Assembly: GCA_963676355.1 (NCBI GenBank)
Contig: OY781093.1
Location: 2,914,001-2,978,000 of the forward strand
From: JAGLOK01 sp963676355
GTDB lineage: Bacteria; Bacillota; Clostridia; Christensenellales; UMGS416
DNA length: 64,000 nucleotides
Reading direction: 5' to 3'
The number at the start of each line of letters is the position of its first letter. Position 1 is the first letter of the stretch. The notes under the pieces were generated by a model that was not told the DNA's origin, did no database searches, and saw nothing but the letters and a program-made list of their open reading frames with translations. The translations under genes and the position numbers were made by a program. This document shows, piece by piece, positions 53,538 to 61,837 of this stretch.

Positions 53538-54167
53538 TTATTTCTCCTTCAACGCATCTATATAAAGTTTTATCTGATATTTTATAAGATCTATGCCATC
53601 AATCCCCGTCTCACTTTTGATTAATTCACCCCGTGCGGCTACTCTTTGTCCAAAACTCCACAATACATTGGATATTGTTGCAACAACAATATTAACATCC
53701 GCTTGCTTTTTAATTGAGCCATCATCTATACCTTCTTGTATGAGGCGGCTTATCAATTGATCAGGTTTAAGAATGATGTTTCTAAACTTTGCCGCGTTCT
53801 GATTTGACGGCTCCTTATGCATGTCTTGCGCAAAGTAAAAGTCAAACTCCCCCAAATATTTCATCACATTTTTTTTATCTTCCATATATTTTATAGACTC
53901 ATTTAAAAACTTCTCAAGACGAATAAGCCCACTGCCTTCAAGCTTTGGCACCAGTTCCTTGTGGAAATCATTCCATTCATTCAGCATCAATATTGTTGCC
54001 TCATATGCCAAGTCTTCAATTGATTCGAAATATCTGTACATTGTTCTTCTTGCAACGCCCACTTTTTTTGCAATATCATCCATCACAGTATTAAAAAAGC
54101 CTTTAGCTATAAAAATCTCTTTAGCCTGTAAAATGATCTGCTTCTTTTTTTCCGTTTTTTTATCCAT
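53538..54167 (-). CDS. TetR-family regulator of the GH1/symporter operon
   Basis: A 209-residue TetR protein from the ATG at 54167, which has AGGAG five bases upstream; a longer form starting at 54194 would begin inside a predicted operator. The HTH AKKVGVARRTMYRYFESIEDL lies near residues 30-50. The rest is the helical ligand and dimer domain. It opens its operon and faces two near-identical operators, so it should repress itself and the beta-glucoside genes. TetR control of a GH1-GPH pair is less usual than LacI or GntR control. Confidence 0.9.
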   Translation of the reverse strand: MDKKTEKKKQIILQAKEIFIAKGFFNTVMDDIAKKVGVARRTMYRYFESIEDLAYEATILMLNEWNDFHKELVPKLEGSGLIRLEKFLNESIKYMEDKKNVMKYLGEFDFYFAQDMHKEPSNQNAAKFRNIILKPDQLISRLIQEGIDDGSIKKQADVNIVVATISNVLWSFGQRVAARGELIKSETGIDGIDLIKYQIKLYIDALKEK

Positions 54168-54176
54168 TTTATCTCC

Positions 54177-54193
54177 TGTCACACCCTGTGTCA
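54177..54193. promoter_or_regulatory. TetR-type operator copy 1
   Basis: TGTCACACCCTGTGTCA, an imperfect inverted repeat, ten bases upstream of the tetR start codon. It differs by one base from copy 2. Confidence 0.7.
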
Positions 54194-54210
54194 TGATTCA
54201 TTTTACGATA

Positions 54211-54227
54211 TGTCACACCATGTGTCA
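54211..54227. promoter_or_regulatory. TetR-type operator copy 2
   Basis: TGTCACACCATGTGTCA, 34 bases from copy 1. Two near-identical copies of a 17-base dyad before a tetR gene strongly suggest autoregulation. Confidence 0.7.
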
Positions 54228-54430
54228 ATGCTCAATCATGACTAGCCGTCAAACGGGTGGCTTGCTCTAGCCCTATAAGGGCTGGTCAAGACACGTTGAA
54301 AGATTTGCCAACCGCTTCTAATTCCTATTTAGCCGCTTAAGCAGCTATGGGGCTTAGTTCTTTGTTTATTCTGCTCACCGATTCAATCTCTTTTATACCA
54401 CCCGCACATCGCGTGGTTTTGTTAGTCAAT
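54228..54430. other. Structured non-coding region, possible mobile-element remnant
   Basis: The sequence is less AT-rich than neighbouring gaps and holds short hairpins such as AGCCC-TATAA-GGGCT near 54271-54285, with GCCGCTTAAGCAGC near 54333. No open frame is supported. The style recalls the hairpin ends of IS200/IS605-type elements, but no transposase is present. Confidence 0.3.
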
Positions 54431-54457
54431 AAAAAAGCAGGCAGTGCCTGCTTTTTT
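54431..54457. terminator. Terminator after the GNAT gene
   Basis: AAAAAAGCAGGC and GCCTGCTTTTTT are perfect 12-bp arms with a three-base loop. Confidence 0.92.
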
Positions 54458-54475
54458 ATGCGATAATTTATAGTT

Positions 54476-54886
54476 TCAATTTATTTTTATGTACGATATG
54501 GTATTTAGTTGGGTACATCTTATAAGCCCCGCAGACTCGTAAAAATCTGCTGTTTTCTCTGTGTCGTCGGTAAGCAATACTATCTGGCGCACTTGTCGAT
54601 ACCTTTCAATCACCAATCCAATCAGCTTAGAGCCTATCTTCTTTCTCCTATAATCGCTGTGAACCAAAACGTCTTGTATATAAACGATTGTCTCATCATC
54701 GCCTACAGCTCTTACCGCGCCGACAAGCTTTGCTCCGTCGTACGCAAATGCGGTATATGCAGAATTTTCGTATGCCCGCATGAGCTTATCGGGGTCTTTT
54801 GTGTAGTTTGACCAGCCTGCATCGGTGTATAGCTCCATCAAATCCGAAATGTTAACAGGTTGGTTTTTTATATATTCTATATCCAT
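54476..54886 (-). CDS. GNAT-family N-acetyltransferase
   Basis: A 136-residue GNAT enzyme, starting at the ATG at 54886 with AAGGTG just upstream; a start ten codons earlier lacks a good ribosome site. The acetyl-CoA motif is VHSDYRRKKIGSKLIGLVIE near 75-94. AFAYDGAKLVGAVRAVGDDE forms the preceding strands. The substrate is unknown; small GNATs of this type acetylate amines or proteins. It is a single gene, divergent from the unrecognised protein gene at 55095. Confidence 0.88.
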   Translation of the reverse strand: MDIEYIKNQPVNISDLMELYTDAGWSNYTKDPDKLMRAYENSAYTAFAYDGAKLVGAVRAVGDDETIVYIQDVLVHSDYRRKKIGSKLIGLVIERYRQVRQIVLLTDDTEKTADFYESAGLIRCTQLNTISYIKIN

Positions 54887-55094
54887 AAGCACCTTACCAT
54901 TCCCCCTAATAGGCAAAATTATTATGTTACAAAATAATTATGCCATAGTGTACAGGTCTTTGTTGTACCCGTTATTGTACATTGGTCGTATTTTAAATAT
55001 TGAGTAAACTAATGTATTCTTTGCCATATCGCAATTGACATCTTTTAACAACTGATTTATTATTGTCTATATAAAACTCCAATCGGAGGCTATT

Positions 55095-56081
55095 GTGGAA
55101 AAAAATATAAAAGTATTTGAAGGCGTATATAAAACAAGCACTTTCGCAAAATCCCAAAGAATTGATTTGATATGCCTCAATGATCATATTGAGGGAAAAG
55201 GTTTGTGCAAGGTAGCAGACTATATAGATAAAAAGGTTTCTTTTTTTAGCATAATTTATTCAGTAATAAAAAAAGTACAATTAACATCTTTTAATAATAC
55301 TGATTGTATTGAAATAACGTACAAGGATACTTTTTCGATTTCAACTGAATATAAGGATAAAATTTTGCTGTTGCCGGGAATTAAAAATTCAAATACAGCA
55401 TTGAACTTAATTCTTGATATTAAAAAATCCACCGAGGAACTACTTAGAAAAAATTCTGAAATAAAAGCTAAAAAGGATGAAAAAGAAAAATTACAATATG
55501 AAGAAAGTGAAAAATTTTATAGAGAATGTTATGATTTTCACATAACAGAAAAGCAAAGACCTCTATTTACAGTATATAAGGAAGATTTAATTTTTGCCGG
55601 AGTCTATGTTAACGAGGATGACGGATTAAATTTTCTCTATATCGACGGCCGAAACAAAGTTGAGAACATAGGAACTATACCCTTGGATAAAATTCATTAT
55701 TATGATAAAGCAGGTTCTAAGCATTATGTGGAAAAAATACAAGGAAAGTACTCAAGCGTAGGCGGAAGCTTTACCGGAGGTTCATTTTCAAAAAAAGCAG
55801 TTACAAGTGCAGGGTGGCTTTTCGGTGTTATGGGAATTGCTATGGGATTGGCATATACCTATCAGCCAGCTGAATATGTCGCTCCTGACACTGAAATATC
55901 AATAAGTTCTCATACACAATTAATAGATGACAGAAGCATAATACTAAATTTCTATTCGAATATAAAAAAACAATATGTTGAAATGGAGTTACCGGCAGAT
56001 ATTTATAATTTTTTTGAAACTTACTTTCCTCAGAAGAAATATGAGATAGTTTTAAGTAAAGAAAAAAAGATGTACTCATAG
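55095..56081 (+). CDS. Unrecognised 328-residue protein with a possible PH-like domain
   Basis: I do not recognise this protein. It starts at GTG with GGAGG five bases upstream. Residues 1-110 look like alternating beta strands ending in a helix, compatible with a GRAM/PH-like fold. A charged helix (about 111-145, KKSTEELLRKNSEIKAKKDEK in part) follows. A second beta-rich part (155-220) leads to a Gly/Ser-rich stretch (SSVGGSFTGGSFSKKA) and one hydrophobic segment (GWLFGVMGIAMGLAYTY, about 236-252), then a last beta domain resembling the first. It may be membrane-associated. It is more AT-rich than its neighbours. Confidence 0.7.
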   Translation: MEKNIKVFEGVYKTSTFAKSQRIDLICLNDHIEGKGLCKVADYIDKKVSFFSIIYSVIKKVQLTSFNNTDCIEITYKDTFSISTEYKDKILLLPGIKNSNTALNLILDIKKSTEELLRKNSEIKAKKDEKEKLQYEESEKFYRECYDFHITEKQRPLFTVYKEDLIFAGVYVNEDDGLNFLYIDGRNKVENIGTIPLDKIHYYDKAGSKHYVEKIQGKYSSVGGSFTGGSFSKKAVTSAGWLFGVMGIAMGLAYTYQPAEYVAPDTEISISSHTQLIDDRSIILNFYSNIKKQYVEMELPADIYNFFETYFPQKKYEIVLSKEKKMYS

Positions 56082-56142
56082 TTAATCAAGTAGTCATATA
56101 CAGGCTATTGAATATTCACACAATAAATTCTCCCACAATAAA

Positions 56143-56167
56143 AAAAGACAGCCTTAGGCTGCCTTTT
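56143..56167. terminator. Terminator between the unrecognised gene and LacI
   Basis: AGACAGCC and GGCTGCCT arms (one mismatch) with a three-base loop. The T-run is strongest on the minus strand, ending the LacI transcript. Confidence 0.8.
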
Positions 56168-56188
56168 GCAATAAATATTGAAAATTAA

Positions 56189-57199
56189 TTACTTTAAATC
56201 GTATACACTATCGCGCTCCACAAGATCCACGCCAAGAACTATCTTGCAGTTGCAATGATGATTATCTTCGACAATATCAATCAACTTGTCCACTCCCAGC
56301 CTTCCAAACTCGCTTTTATTCACTTTAATGGTAGTCAGCGGCGGCTCCGACATGCTGCAAAAAGGCATATCGTCAAAGCCTACTATCGATACATCCTCCG
56401 GTATTTTCACAGAATACTCTTTTAATGCCTTAACCGCTCCCATCGCAATTAAATCATTATCTGCCATAAAAGCAGTCGGAAGATTTTTATCGCCTTTTAA
56501 ATACTCTGCCATGTCTTCATATGCTGAATTCATATTAGGAGTAAGCGAAACTGTAAACTCTGGATTATATTTTTCGCCATTATCCTCCAGCGTTTTCTTG
56601 TAGCTGTTATATCGTTGTTCAAAATTAACTATTGATACAGAACTCTTTAGATACCCTATCTCCCTGTGTCCCCTGTCCAGCAAGTGCTTCACAGCTTTAT
56701 ACACACCCATGTGGTTATCTAAAACTGTATAGTTTGAGTCTATTAAAATAAAATTGCTATCCAATAAAACAAGAGGTATGCCCATCTCGTTAAATGGTTT
56801 AAAATCCGCCTCTTCCATTTCAGTGCCTATCAAAAGCATTCCGTTAATCGAGTGCTTTTCTAGATCTTCCTTTATATCATCTATTTTAGTTGCGCTGGAT
56901 ATGTACGCAATATTGAGCTTATATGAGTTTCTTCTAGCTTCCAACTCGATACCTTCAATTAGTGCATTAAAAAACGGAGTATCATTTACAACCTCTGAAT
57001 GCTTTCTGAAAATAGTCAGCTGTAAATTGCCTTTGTTTTTTTTATTCTTCTTGGAGAAATCGTATCCGTTATCTTTCGCAATTTTCAAAACTTTTTCACG
57101 TGTTTGTTTGCCGATTCCGCTTTTTTTGTTTAAAACCATCGAAACCGTCGCAACAGAAACATCTGCAAGCTTTGCTATTTCTTTTATTTTTATAGGCAA
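56189..57199 (-). CDS. LacI-family regulator of the fucoside locus
   Basis: A 336-residue LacI/GalR protein with HTH IKEIAKLADVSVATVSMVLN at 4-23. The preferred start is TTG at 57199, six bases after AAAGGAG; an upstream ATG at 57223 would add eight residues and has no ribosome site. The sensor domain resembles that of the LacI protein at 16428 (GFDDMPFCSMSEPPLTTIKV against GFDDMPYCTMMRPRLTTVKV), so the two are related. It lies 47 bases after the GH95 gene and probably controls the fucoside genes. Confidence 0.9.
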   Translation of the reverse strand: MPIKIKEIAKLADVSVATVSMVLNKKSGIGKQTREKVLKIAKDNGYDFSKKNKKNKGNLQLTIFRKHSEVVNDTPFFNALIEGIELEARRNSYKLNIAYISSATKIDDIKEDLEKHSINGMLLIGTEMEEADFKPFNEMGIPLVLLDSNFILIDSNYTVLDNHMGVYKAVKHLLDRGHREIGYLKSSVSIVNFEQRYNSYKKTLEDNGEKYNPEFTVSLTPNMNSAYEDMAEYLKGDKNLPTAFMADNDLIAMGAVKALKEYSVKIPEDVSIVGFDDMPFCSMSEPPLTTIKVNKSEFGRLGVDKLIDIVEDNHHCNCKIVLGVDLVERDSVYDLK

Positions 57200-57246
57200 T
57201 TTGTACTCCTTTTCTCCATACACTTTAAGTCTGCAACTTTATATCA

Positions 57247-59466
57247 CTAGAATGTTACAGAATGCGGCTTATCCGCTTGAACTTTTACTTCTTTTGTCTT
57301 ATTTTCATATGAAACTATCACTTTTTGATCAATTTTTGATATAAGCGTTGCTTCTGTAAGCTCGCCTTTTTCCCACATGATATCAACTTTTATATTCCCA
57401 CGCGCCAACAAACCTTCAATGTTTCCGTTCTGCCATGCTTCAGGCAGCGCCGGCAATATCCGTATAATGCCATCATAGCTTTGCATAAGCATTTCAATAA
57501 TACTCATGCTAAAACCTGTGTTTCCATCCAGCTCATACACTTCTTTAAACGACGATGCCCCACGAGTCGGTGGATGCATCACAAGAAGCGAAGGACTGGT
57601 GAGTTCATTCTTCATTTCGCATACATGAAATAATGCATCTTCTGCTTTGCGCAATCGAGCACTATATAACGCCAATAAAGATCTTGCCCATCCCGTATCC
57701 TCCCAATTGTCATATGGTTCAAGCTTTTCCTTAATTGATTTATACGCAGCTTGCGCAAGCTCTGGAGTTTTGTCGGGAGATATCTGGCAATAAGGGTAAA
57801 GACCAAGCAGATGGCTTGTATGACGATGTTGTTTGTCAGCAGCAGGAAAATCATGTCCCCACTCTGCAAGCGTTCCATCTTTAAGCACCCTATATGGTAT
57901 AAGATCTGGTACAATTTTTAAAACTTTTTCAACCAAGCTATCTTTGATTCCTAAAATATTCGATGCTTGTGTAAACTGTGAAAACAACTCTCTTATCATT
58001 AAAATCTCATATGTAGAACCATTCGAAAAATAATGCGTTCCGTCATCTGTTGTAAACGAGTTCTCAGGTGATATCGAAGGTCCTGAAGTATAATACTCAC
58101 CTTCTTTAAATACATAGCTAGCAAAAAATTCTGCTGCCTCCCTAAGCACACGATATGCCCTCTCTTTGAGAAATTTTTCATCCTTTGAATGAAGATAATA
58201 CTCCCAATATTGAGATATCATCCAAATCCCGCTAGTGGGACATGGCGAAATGTTGCTGTGCCAGTATGGAGCAGTAAATCCCCATATATTTGAAACAAGA
58301 TCCGCTGACCAACCTCGAAGACCATAGCTTTTTTCTGCCGCTATCCTCCCTGATGGAATAAGAACATCTTCAGTCCATTTAAACAACGGCTCATTGCACT
58401 CCAGCAAATTCCCTTCCAAAGAAAGCCAATAGTTCATCTGTGTGTTAATGTCAAGATGCATGTCACATGTCCAACCTATTTGGCAAGCAACATTGTCGTT
58501 CCACACCCCTTGCAAGTGAGCAGGTGACAAAGCATTCTCTGAAGATCCTGAATAAAGCAGATATCTGCCCATCTGAAACATCTTTTCTATAGTGTCATCC
58601 GTGCCATTTAAACAAAATGACACTCTAGACATATAGTTTTCGGTTTCTTTTGTATGAATATTTTTAACCCTCTCATATTCGAAATCAGATTTTCCTCTAT
58701 GTTTGTCAACGTTAAAATCCTCGTTTTTATAATCAGTTAACATTCCAATTGATATCACAGTGCATGAAGCATTTATTACTTGAATTCCTTCTTTGCTCAC
58801 ATTTACCGCACCATCGGTTTCTTCAATCAGCACACAACCTTTTAGGTTCACTCCTGTTTCACCATCACTATGCACTTTTTCTCTGGCTGATGCGTTAAAA
58901 AAATATGCTTCGTCTGAAATCTCTACATTCCATTTTTCGCCATGCCCTTCAAAACAAATATCAAAGCTTATCTTTTTATCACTGTCTGTTTCCACTTTGT
59001 AATATATTTTGTTATCTTTTCGGCTGACAAATGCTTCTCTTTTTACTTTATACTCATCAGTAGCACATTCAACATTTACTGTTCCTTGAATTATATCAAG
59101 GCATCTGTAATAAGAGTTTTTATCGCACAAATCATACTTATACTCAATAAATAGTTTTCCCACGGGTAGATTTGTTCCATAATTATTGCGATTGCCTATA
59201 AATTTTTGAGCCACCTTTTCAGCTCTTGAATACTCGTCTCTTGAAGCCAGTTCGCGCATTTCATAGAACGCTTTGCTCGCACCTTCCTGATTATCTTCGG
59301 TGCTTTCGTTACCCGAAAAAAAGGTAATTTCAGATAAATCAATGCATTCTTTTTTTGCACCGCCATATACCGCGCCGCCTATAATACCATTTCCTATAAG
59401 AAACGATTCCATCCAGTCATTTGCCGGTTCATAAAGCGTAATTAGGTTTTTCTCAGAGTTTCTCAT
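57247..59466 (-). CDS. GH95 alpha-L-fucosidase family enzyme
   Basis: A 739-residue GH95 protein. The N-terminal beta domain opens with EPANDWMESFLIGNGIIGG (14-32), followed by an (alpha/alpha)6 barrel with HLDINTQMNYWLSLEGN near 330, WGFTAPYWHSNISPCPTSGIW and AADKQHRHTSHLLGLYP. A short C-terminal beta domain ends with a bacterial GH95 pattern. The Asn pair in INTQMNYW corresponds to the base-activating residues of AfcA. Inverting hydrolysis of alpha-1,2-L-fucosides is expected; alpha-L-galactosides are the alternative. There is no signal peptide, unlike AfcA, so the substrate is imported first. Confidence 0.92.
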   Translation of the reverse strand: MRNSEKNLITLYEPANDWMESFLIGNGIIGGAVYGGAKKECIDLSEITFFSGNESTEDNQEGASKAFYEMRELASRDEYSRAEKVAQKFIGNRNNYGTNLPVGKLFIEYKYDLCDKNSYYRCLDIIQGTVNVECATDEYKVKREAFVSRKDNKIYYKVETDSDKKISFDICFEGHGEKWNVEISDEAYFFNASAREKVHSDGETGVNLKGCVLIEETDGAVNVSKEGIQVINASCTVISIGMLTDYKNEDFNVDKHRGKSDFEYERVKNIHTKETENYMSRVSFCLNGTDDTIEKMFQMGRYLLYSGSSENALSPAHLQGVWNDNVACQIGWTCDMHLDINTQMNYWLSLEGNLLECNEPLFKWTEDVLIPSGRIAAEKSYGLRGWSADLVSNIWGFTAPYWHSNISPCPTSGIWMISQYWEYYLHSKDEKFLKERAYRVLREAAEFFASYVFKEGEYYTSGPSISPENSFTTDDGTHYFSNGSTYEILMIRELFSQFTQASNILGIKDSLVEKVLKIVPDLIPYRVLKDGTLAEWGHDFPAADKQHRHTSHLLGLYPYCQISPDKTPELAQAAYKSIKEKLEPYDNWEDTGWARSLLALYSARLRKAEDALFHVCEMKNELTSPSLLVMHPPTRGASSFKEVYELDGNTGFSMSIIEMLMQSYDGIIRILPALPEAWQNGNIEGLLARGNIKVDIMWEKGELTEATLISKIDQKVIVSYENKTKEVKVQADKPHSVTF

Positions 59467-59550
59467 CTCAACCCCTATAAATATTTGTTTATTTATCTAA
59501 TATAGTAATTATTGTCTTATTTTATTATATCAAGCATAATAAAGCAATAT

Positions 59551-59586
59551 AGCCATATGGCCTGAAATTAATCAAATCATATGGCT
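59551..59586. terminator. Inverted repeat between the permease and GH95 genes
   Basis: AGCCATATG and CATATGGCT are perfect 9-bp arms around an 18-base loop. It may end the transporter transcript or be a regulatory site before GH95. No gene is seen in 59467-59662. Confidence 0.45.
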
Positions 59587-59662
59587 TATATAAATTCATT
59601 TTGCATCTAACTATTCATTTGCATAAATCTTTTTATGAAAAGTCAGTCTATAATTTATCGCA

Positions 59663-60721
59663 TTATCCCTTAACTGCTCCTAGCATGCTTGATTTAACAA
59701 ATAGATTCTGGAATGCCAGATAAACAATCAGCATTGGTATAACCGATAGAAACAATCCAGAGTACATCGCTTGAAAATTTGTAGTGTACGTTCCACTCAG
59801 TGAACTTATGAGGGCTGTTATTGGCTGCTTTGCAGGCTTAAGATATAACAAACCATTAAGCATATTATTCCAAACGCCTGGTAACACGATTGCCAGATAA
59901 GCCGCAAACGGAGTTTTCATGTTTGGAAGCAATATCCTCCAGAAATAAGTTATCCTTGAACCACCATCTATAGCAACAGATTCCCATAACTCCTCCGGTA
60001 TAGTTGATATATATGATGTGAAAAGCATAACCGGCACAGCGCCGCCTTGTGCGCCAAGCAATATAAGTGCCCAATAACTATTATAAAGATGAAGGTATTT
60101 CGTCATGATTACATAACAAGGAAGCATAGTTACAGCCCCAGGTATAATCATTGAGAAAATATATAGATTATATAAATTCTGATGCCACTTCTTTTTAAAT
60201 CGAGCAAGAACAGAACTTGTCATTATGGTAAACATTCCGCCAAATGACAGTGTCCCCACAACTATAATCATAGTGTTTAATACAGCCCGTAAAAAGCCTT
60301 CATTCCAAATAGTAATTATTCCGTTGAACCTAACAAGAGGCTTTAAATATTCTTCTATCTTACCTTCCGGCACATCATATTTTTCTGCCATCTGCTTCAA
60401 TGTTAAGTTAGGGTTCACATAGCCTTCAATGCCCATAATTTCTTTAAATTCTGCCATATCAAGATTGTAATATGTAGCCATGTTTCCAAACTTATAGTTC
60501 ATATTAAATTCTTCTGCAGGCGGTATCCACATATGCAGTTCTGTACTGTCTTTTGTTGGAACAAAAGATCTTACAAAAAGGAAATAGAAAGGTATAATTG
60601 TAACTATAGTATAGACAATCAACATTGTCGTTACAATCACTCGAAATATCTTTTGATTCCTTCTTCTTTTTATTCCAGGATTAATCTCCTGATTTGTATT
60701 TTTACTTATATCAGCACTCAT
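59663..60721 (-). CDS. Sugar ABC transporter permease (MalG type) with large external loop
   Basis: A 352-residue permease, about 60 residues longer than usual. The extra length lies between helices 1 and 2 (about 60-125), a polar stretch with WIPPAEEFNMNYKFGNMATY and LTLKQMAEKYDVPEGKIEEY that should fold outside the membrane. The EAA loop is PEELWESVAIDGGSRITYFW near 240-259. It pairs with the permease upstream (31-base gap). Fucosylated oligosaccharides are the probable cargo from the GH95/GH29 context. Confidence 0.92.
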   Translation of the reverse strand: MSADISKNTNQEINPGIKRRRNQKIFRVIVTTMLIVYTIVTIIPFYFLFVRSFVPTKDSTELHMWIPPAEEFNMNYKFGNMATYYNLDMAEFKEIMGIEGYVNPNLTLKQMAEKYDVPEGKIEEYLKPLVRFNGIITIWNEGFLRAVLNTMIIVVGTLSFGGMFTIMTSSVLARFKKKWHQNLYNLYIFSMIIPGAVTMLPCYVIMTKYLHLYNSYWALILLGAQGGAVPVMLFTSYISTIPEELWESVAIDGGSRITYFWRILLPNMKTPFAAYLAIVLPGVWNNMLNGLLYLKPAKQPITALISSLSGTYTTNFQAMYSGLFLSVIPMLIVYLAFQNLFVKSSMLGAVKG

Positions 60722-60752
60722 TATTTCCTCCGTTATTGCGCATTAATCTATT

Positions 60753-61664
60753 TTAGTATTGCTTTTTCTTCTGCCAGCGTACTAGCAGGAACGCAACTAT
60801 TATAAGAGGCACAAATACAGTCAGTGACATTGCGACAGATTGTGAAAGACCTCCTGTGAATCCTTTTTTATATACAAGTACCGACAAGAACACCGCACTT
60901 TCATTTCCGTACATCGCCCCCAATCCAAATAGTTCATCTATCAAGTTAAATGACCCGATAAAGCAAACTACAGTTGCCATTACTATTGAAGGTACTATCT
61001 GAGGAATATATATATACCATAGCTTTTGCCAATAATTGGCGCCGTCAACTAAAGCAGCCTCTATATTGTCGGCAGGTATAGCCAAAAGCCCACCAAGAAA
61101 AAACGCCATATTAAGTCCTGCATATCGCCATCCAGTTGTAAGCGGAAGAACCCATGTAACGGCTGCTTGCGTTTTTATATCAAAAGGTTCAGTTACCATT
61201 CCAATTTTTTGAAGCAAGAGATTTAAAGACCCCGTATCTTTTGAGAACAAAAGAGTTAGTAACATTCCAGTTCCCAATCCTGAAATCATATATGGCATGT
61301 AAATAACCGTAAAAAAGGATTTCTTTAGCTTTGATTTATACTCATACATTAAAAGCGCGAGGGTTAACCCAAACACGTAAATCGTTGCATAGTTTAAAAC
61401 TGTAAACCTTATTGTTCTGCCCAAAGCTGGAAAGAACTCTGCAACAAATGGTTGCTTGAATATCGTAACAAAATTCTTTAATCCGACATACATAACCTCA
61501 TTATCAAGAAATGTTTTTCTATCAGTTAAAACCATAGGTATTGCAATGAAGAATGGCAATATTGTAAACGTCAGATATAACAACAGCTGAGGCGATACAA
61601 ATAAAATTTCATGTAGCGCTTCTCGCCTTTTTCGTACAGAATAATTTTTATTAGATTTTTTCAT
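60753..61664 (-). CDS. Sugar ABC transporter permease (MalF type)
   Basis: A 303-residue permease from the ATG at 61664, which has GGAGGG upstream; a longer reading from 61736 would run through the hairpin region and has no ribosome site. Six helices are predicted, and the EAA loop NIEAALVDGANYWQKLWYIY lies near 195-214. It forms the channel with the permease encoded downstream. No ATPase gene is present in the cluster. Confidence 0.92.
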   Translation of the reverse strand: MKKSNKNYSVRKRREALHEILFVSPQLLLYLTFTILPFFIAIPMVLTDRKTFLDNEVMYVGLKNFVTIFKQPFVAEFFPALGRTIRFTVLNYATIYVFGLTLALLMYEYKSKLKKSFFTVIYMPYMISGLGTGMLLTLLFSKDTGSLNLLLQKIGMVTEPFDIKTQAAVTWVLPLTTGWRYAGLNMAFFLGGLLAIPADNIEAALVDGANYWQKLWYIYIPQIVPSIVMATVVCFIGSFNLIDELFGLGAMYGNESAVFLSVLVYKKGFTGGLSQSVAMSLTVFVPLIIVAFLLVRWQKKKQY

Positions 61665-61730
61665 CCATGTCCCTCCACATAATAAGTCCGCACCATGTCG
61701 GACAAATAAAAAATATAATTTAAAGTTTTC

Positions 61731-61800
61731 GGCCACTATTTAAAGCATGTTGATTAACTTGTTTTAAATAGTGGCCGTCCGTCTAATGACAGACGGCCAC
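61731..61800 (-). other. Two mutually exclusive hairpins between binding protein and permease genes
   Basis: GGCCACTATTTAAA (61731-61744) pairs perfectly with TTTAAATAGTGGCC (61763-61776). GTGGCCGTC (61771-61779) also pairs perfectly with GACGGCCAC (61792-61800). Both stems need 61771-61776, so only one can form at a time. On the transcript the GC-rich stem is made first. Confidence 0.75.
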
Positions 61801-61837
61801 TTATCGGCTTTACGCCATTTTGTCAACTAATTGATTA

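Noticed and set aside
56754..57344. Plus-strand open frame of 196 codons
   Set aside because: Antisense to the LacI gene and the end of GH95; no ribosome site or recognisable domain.
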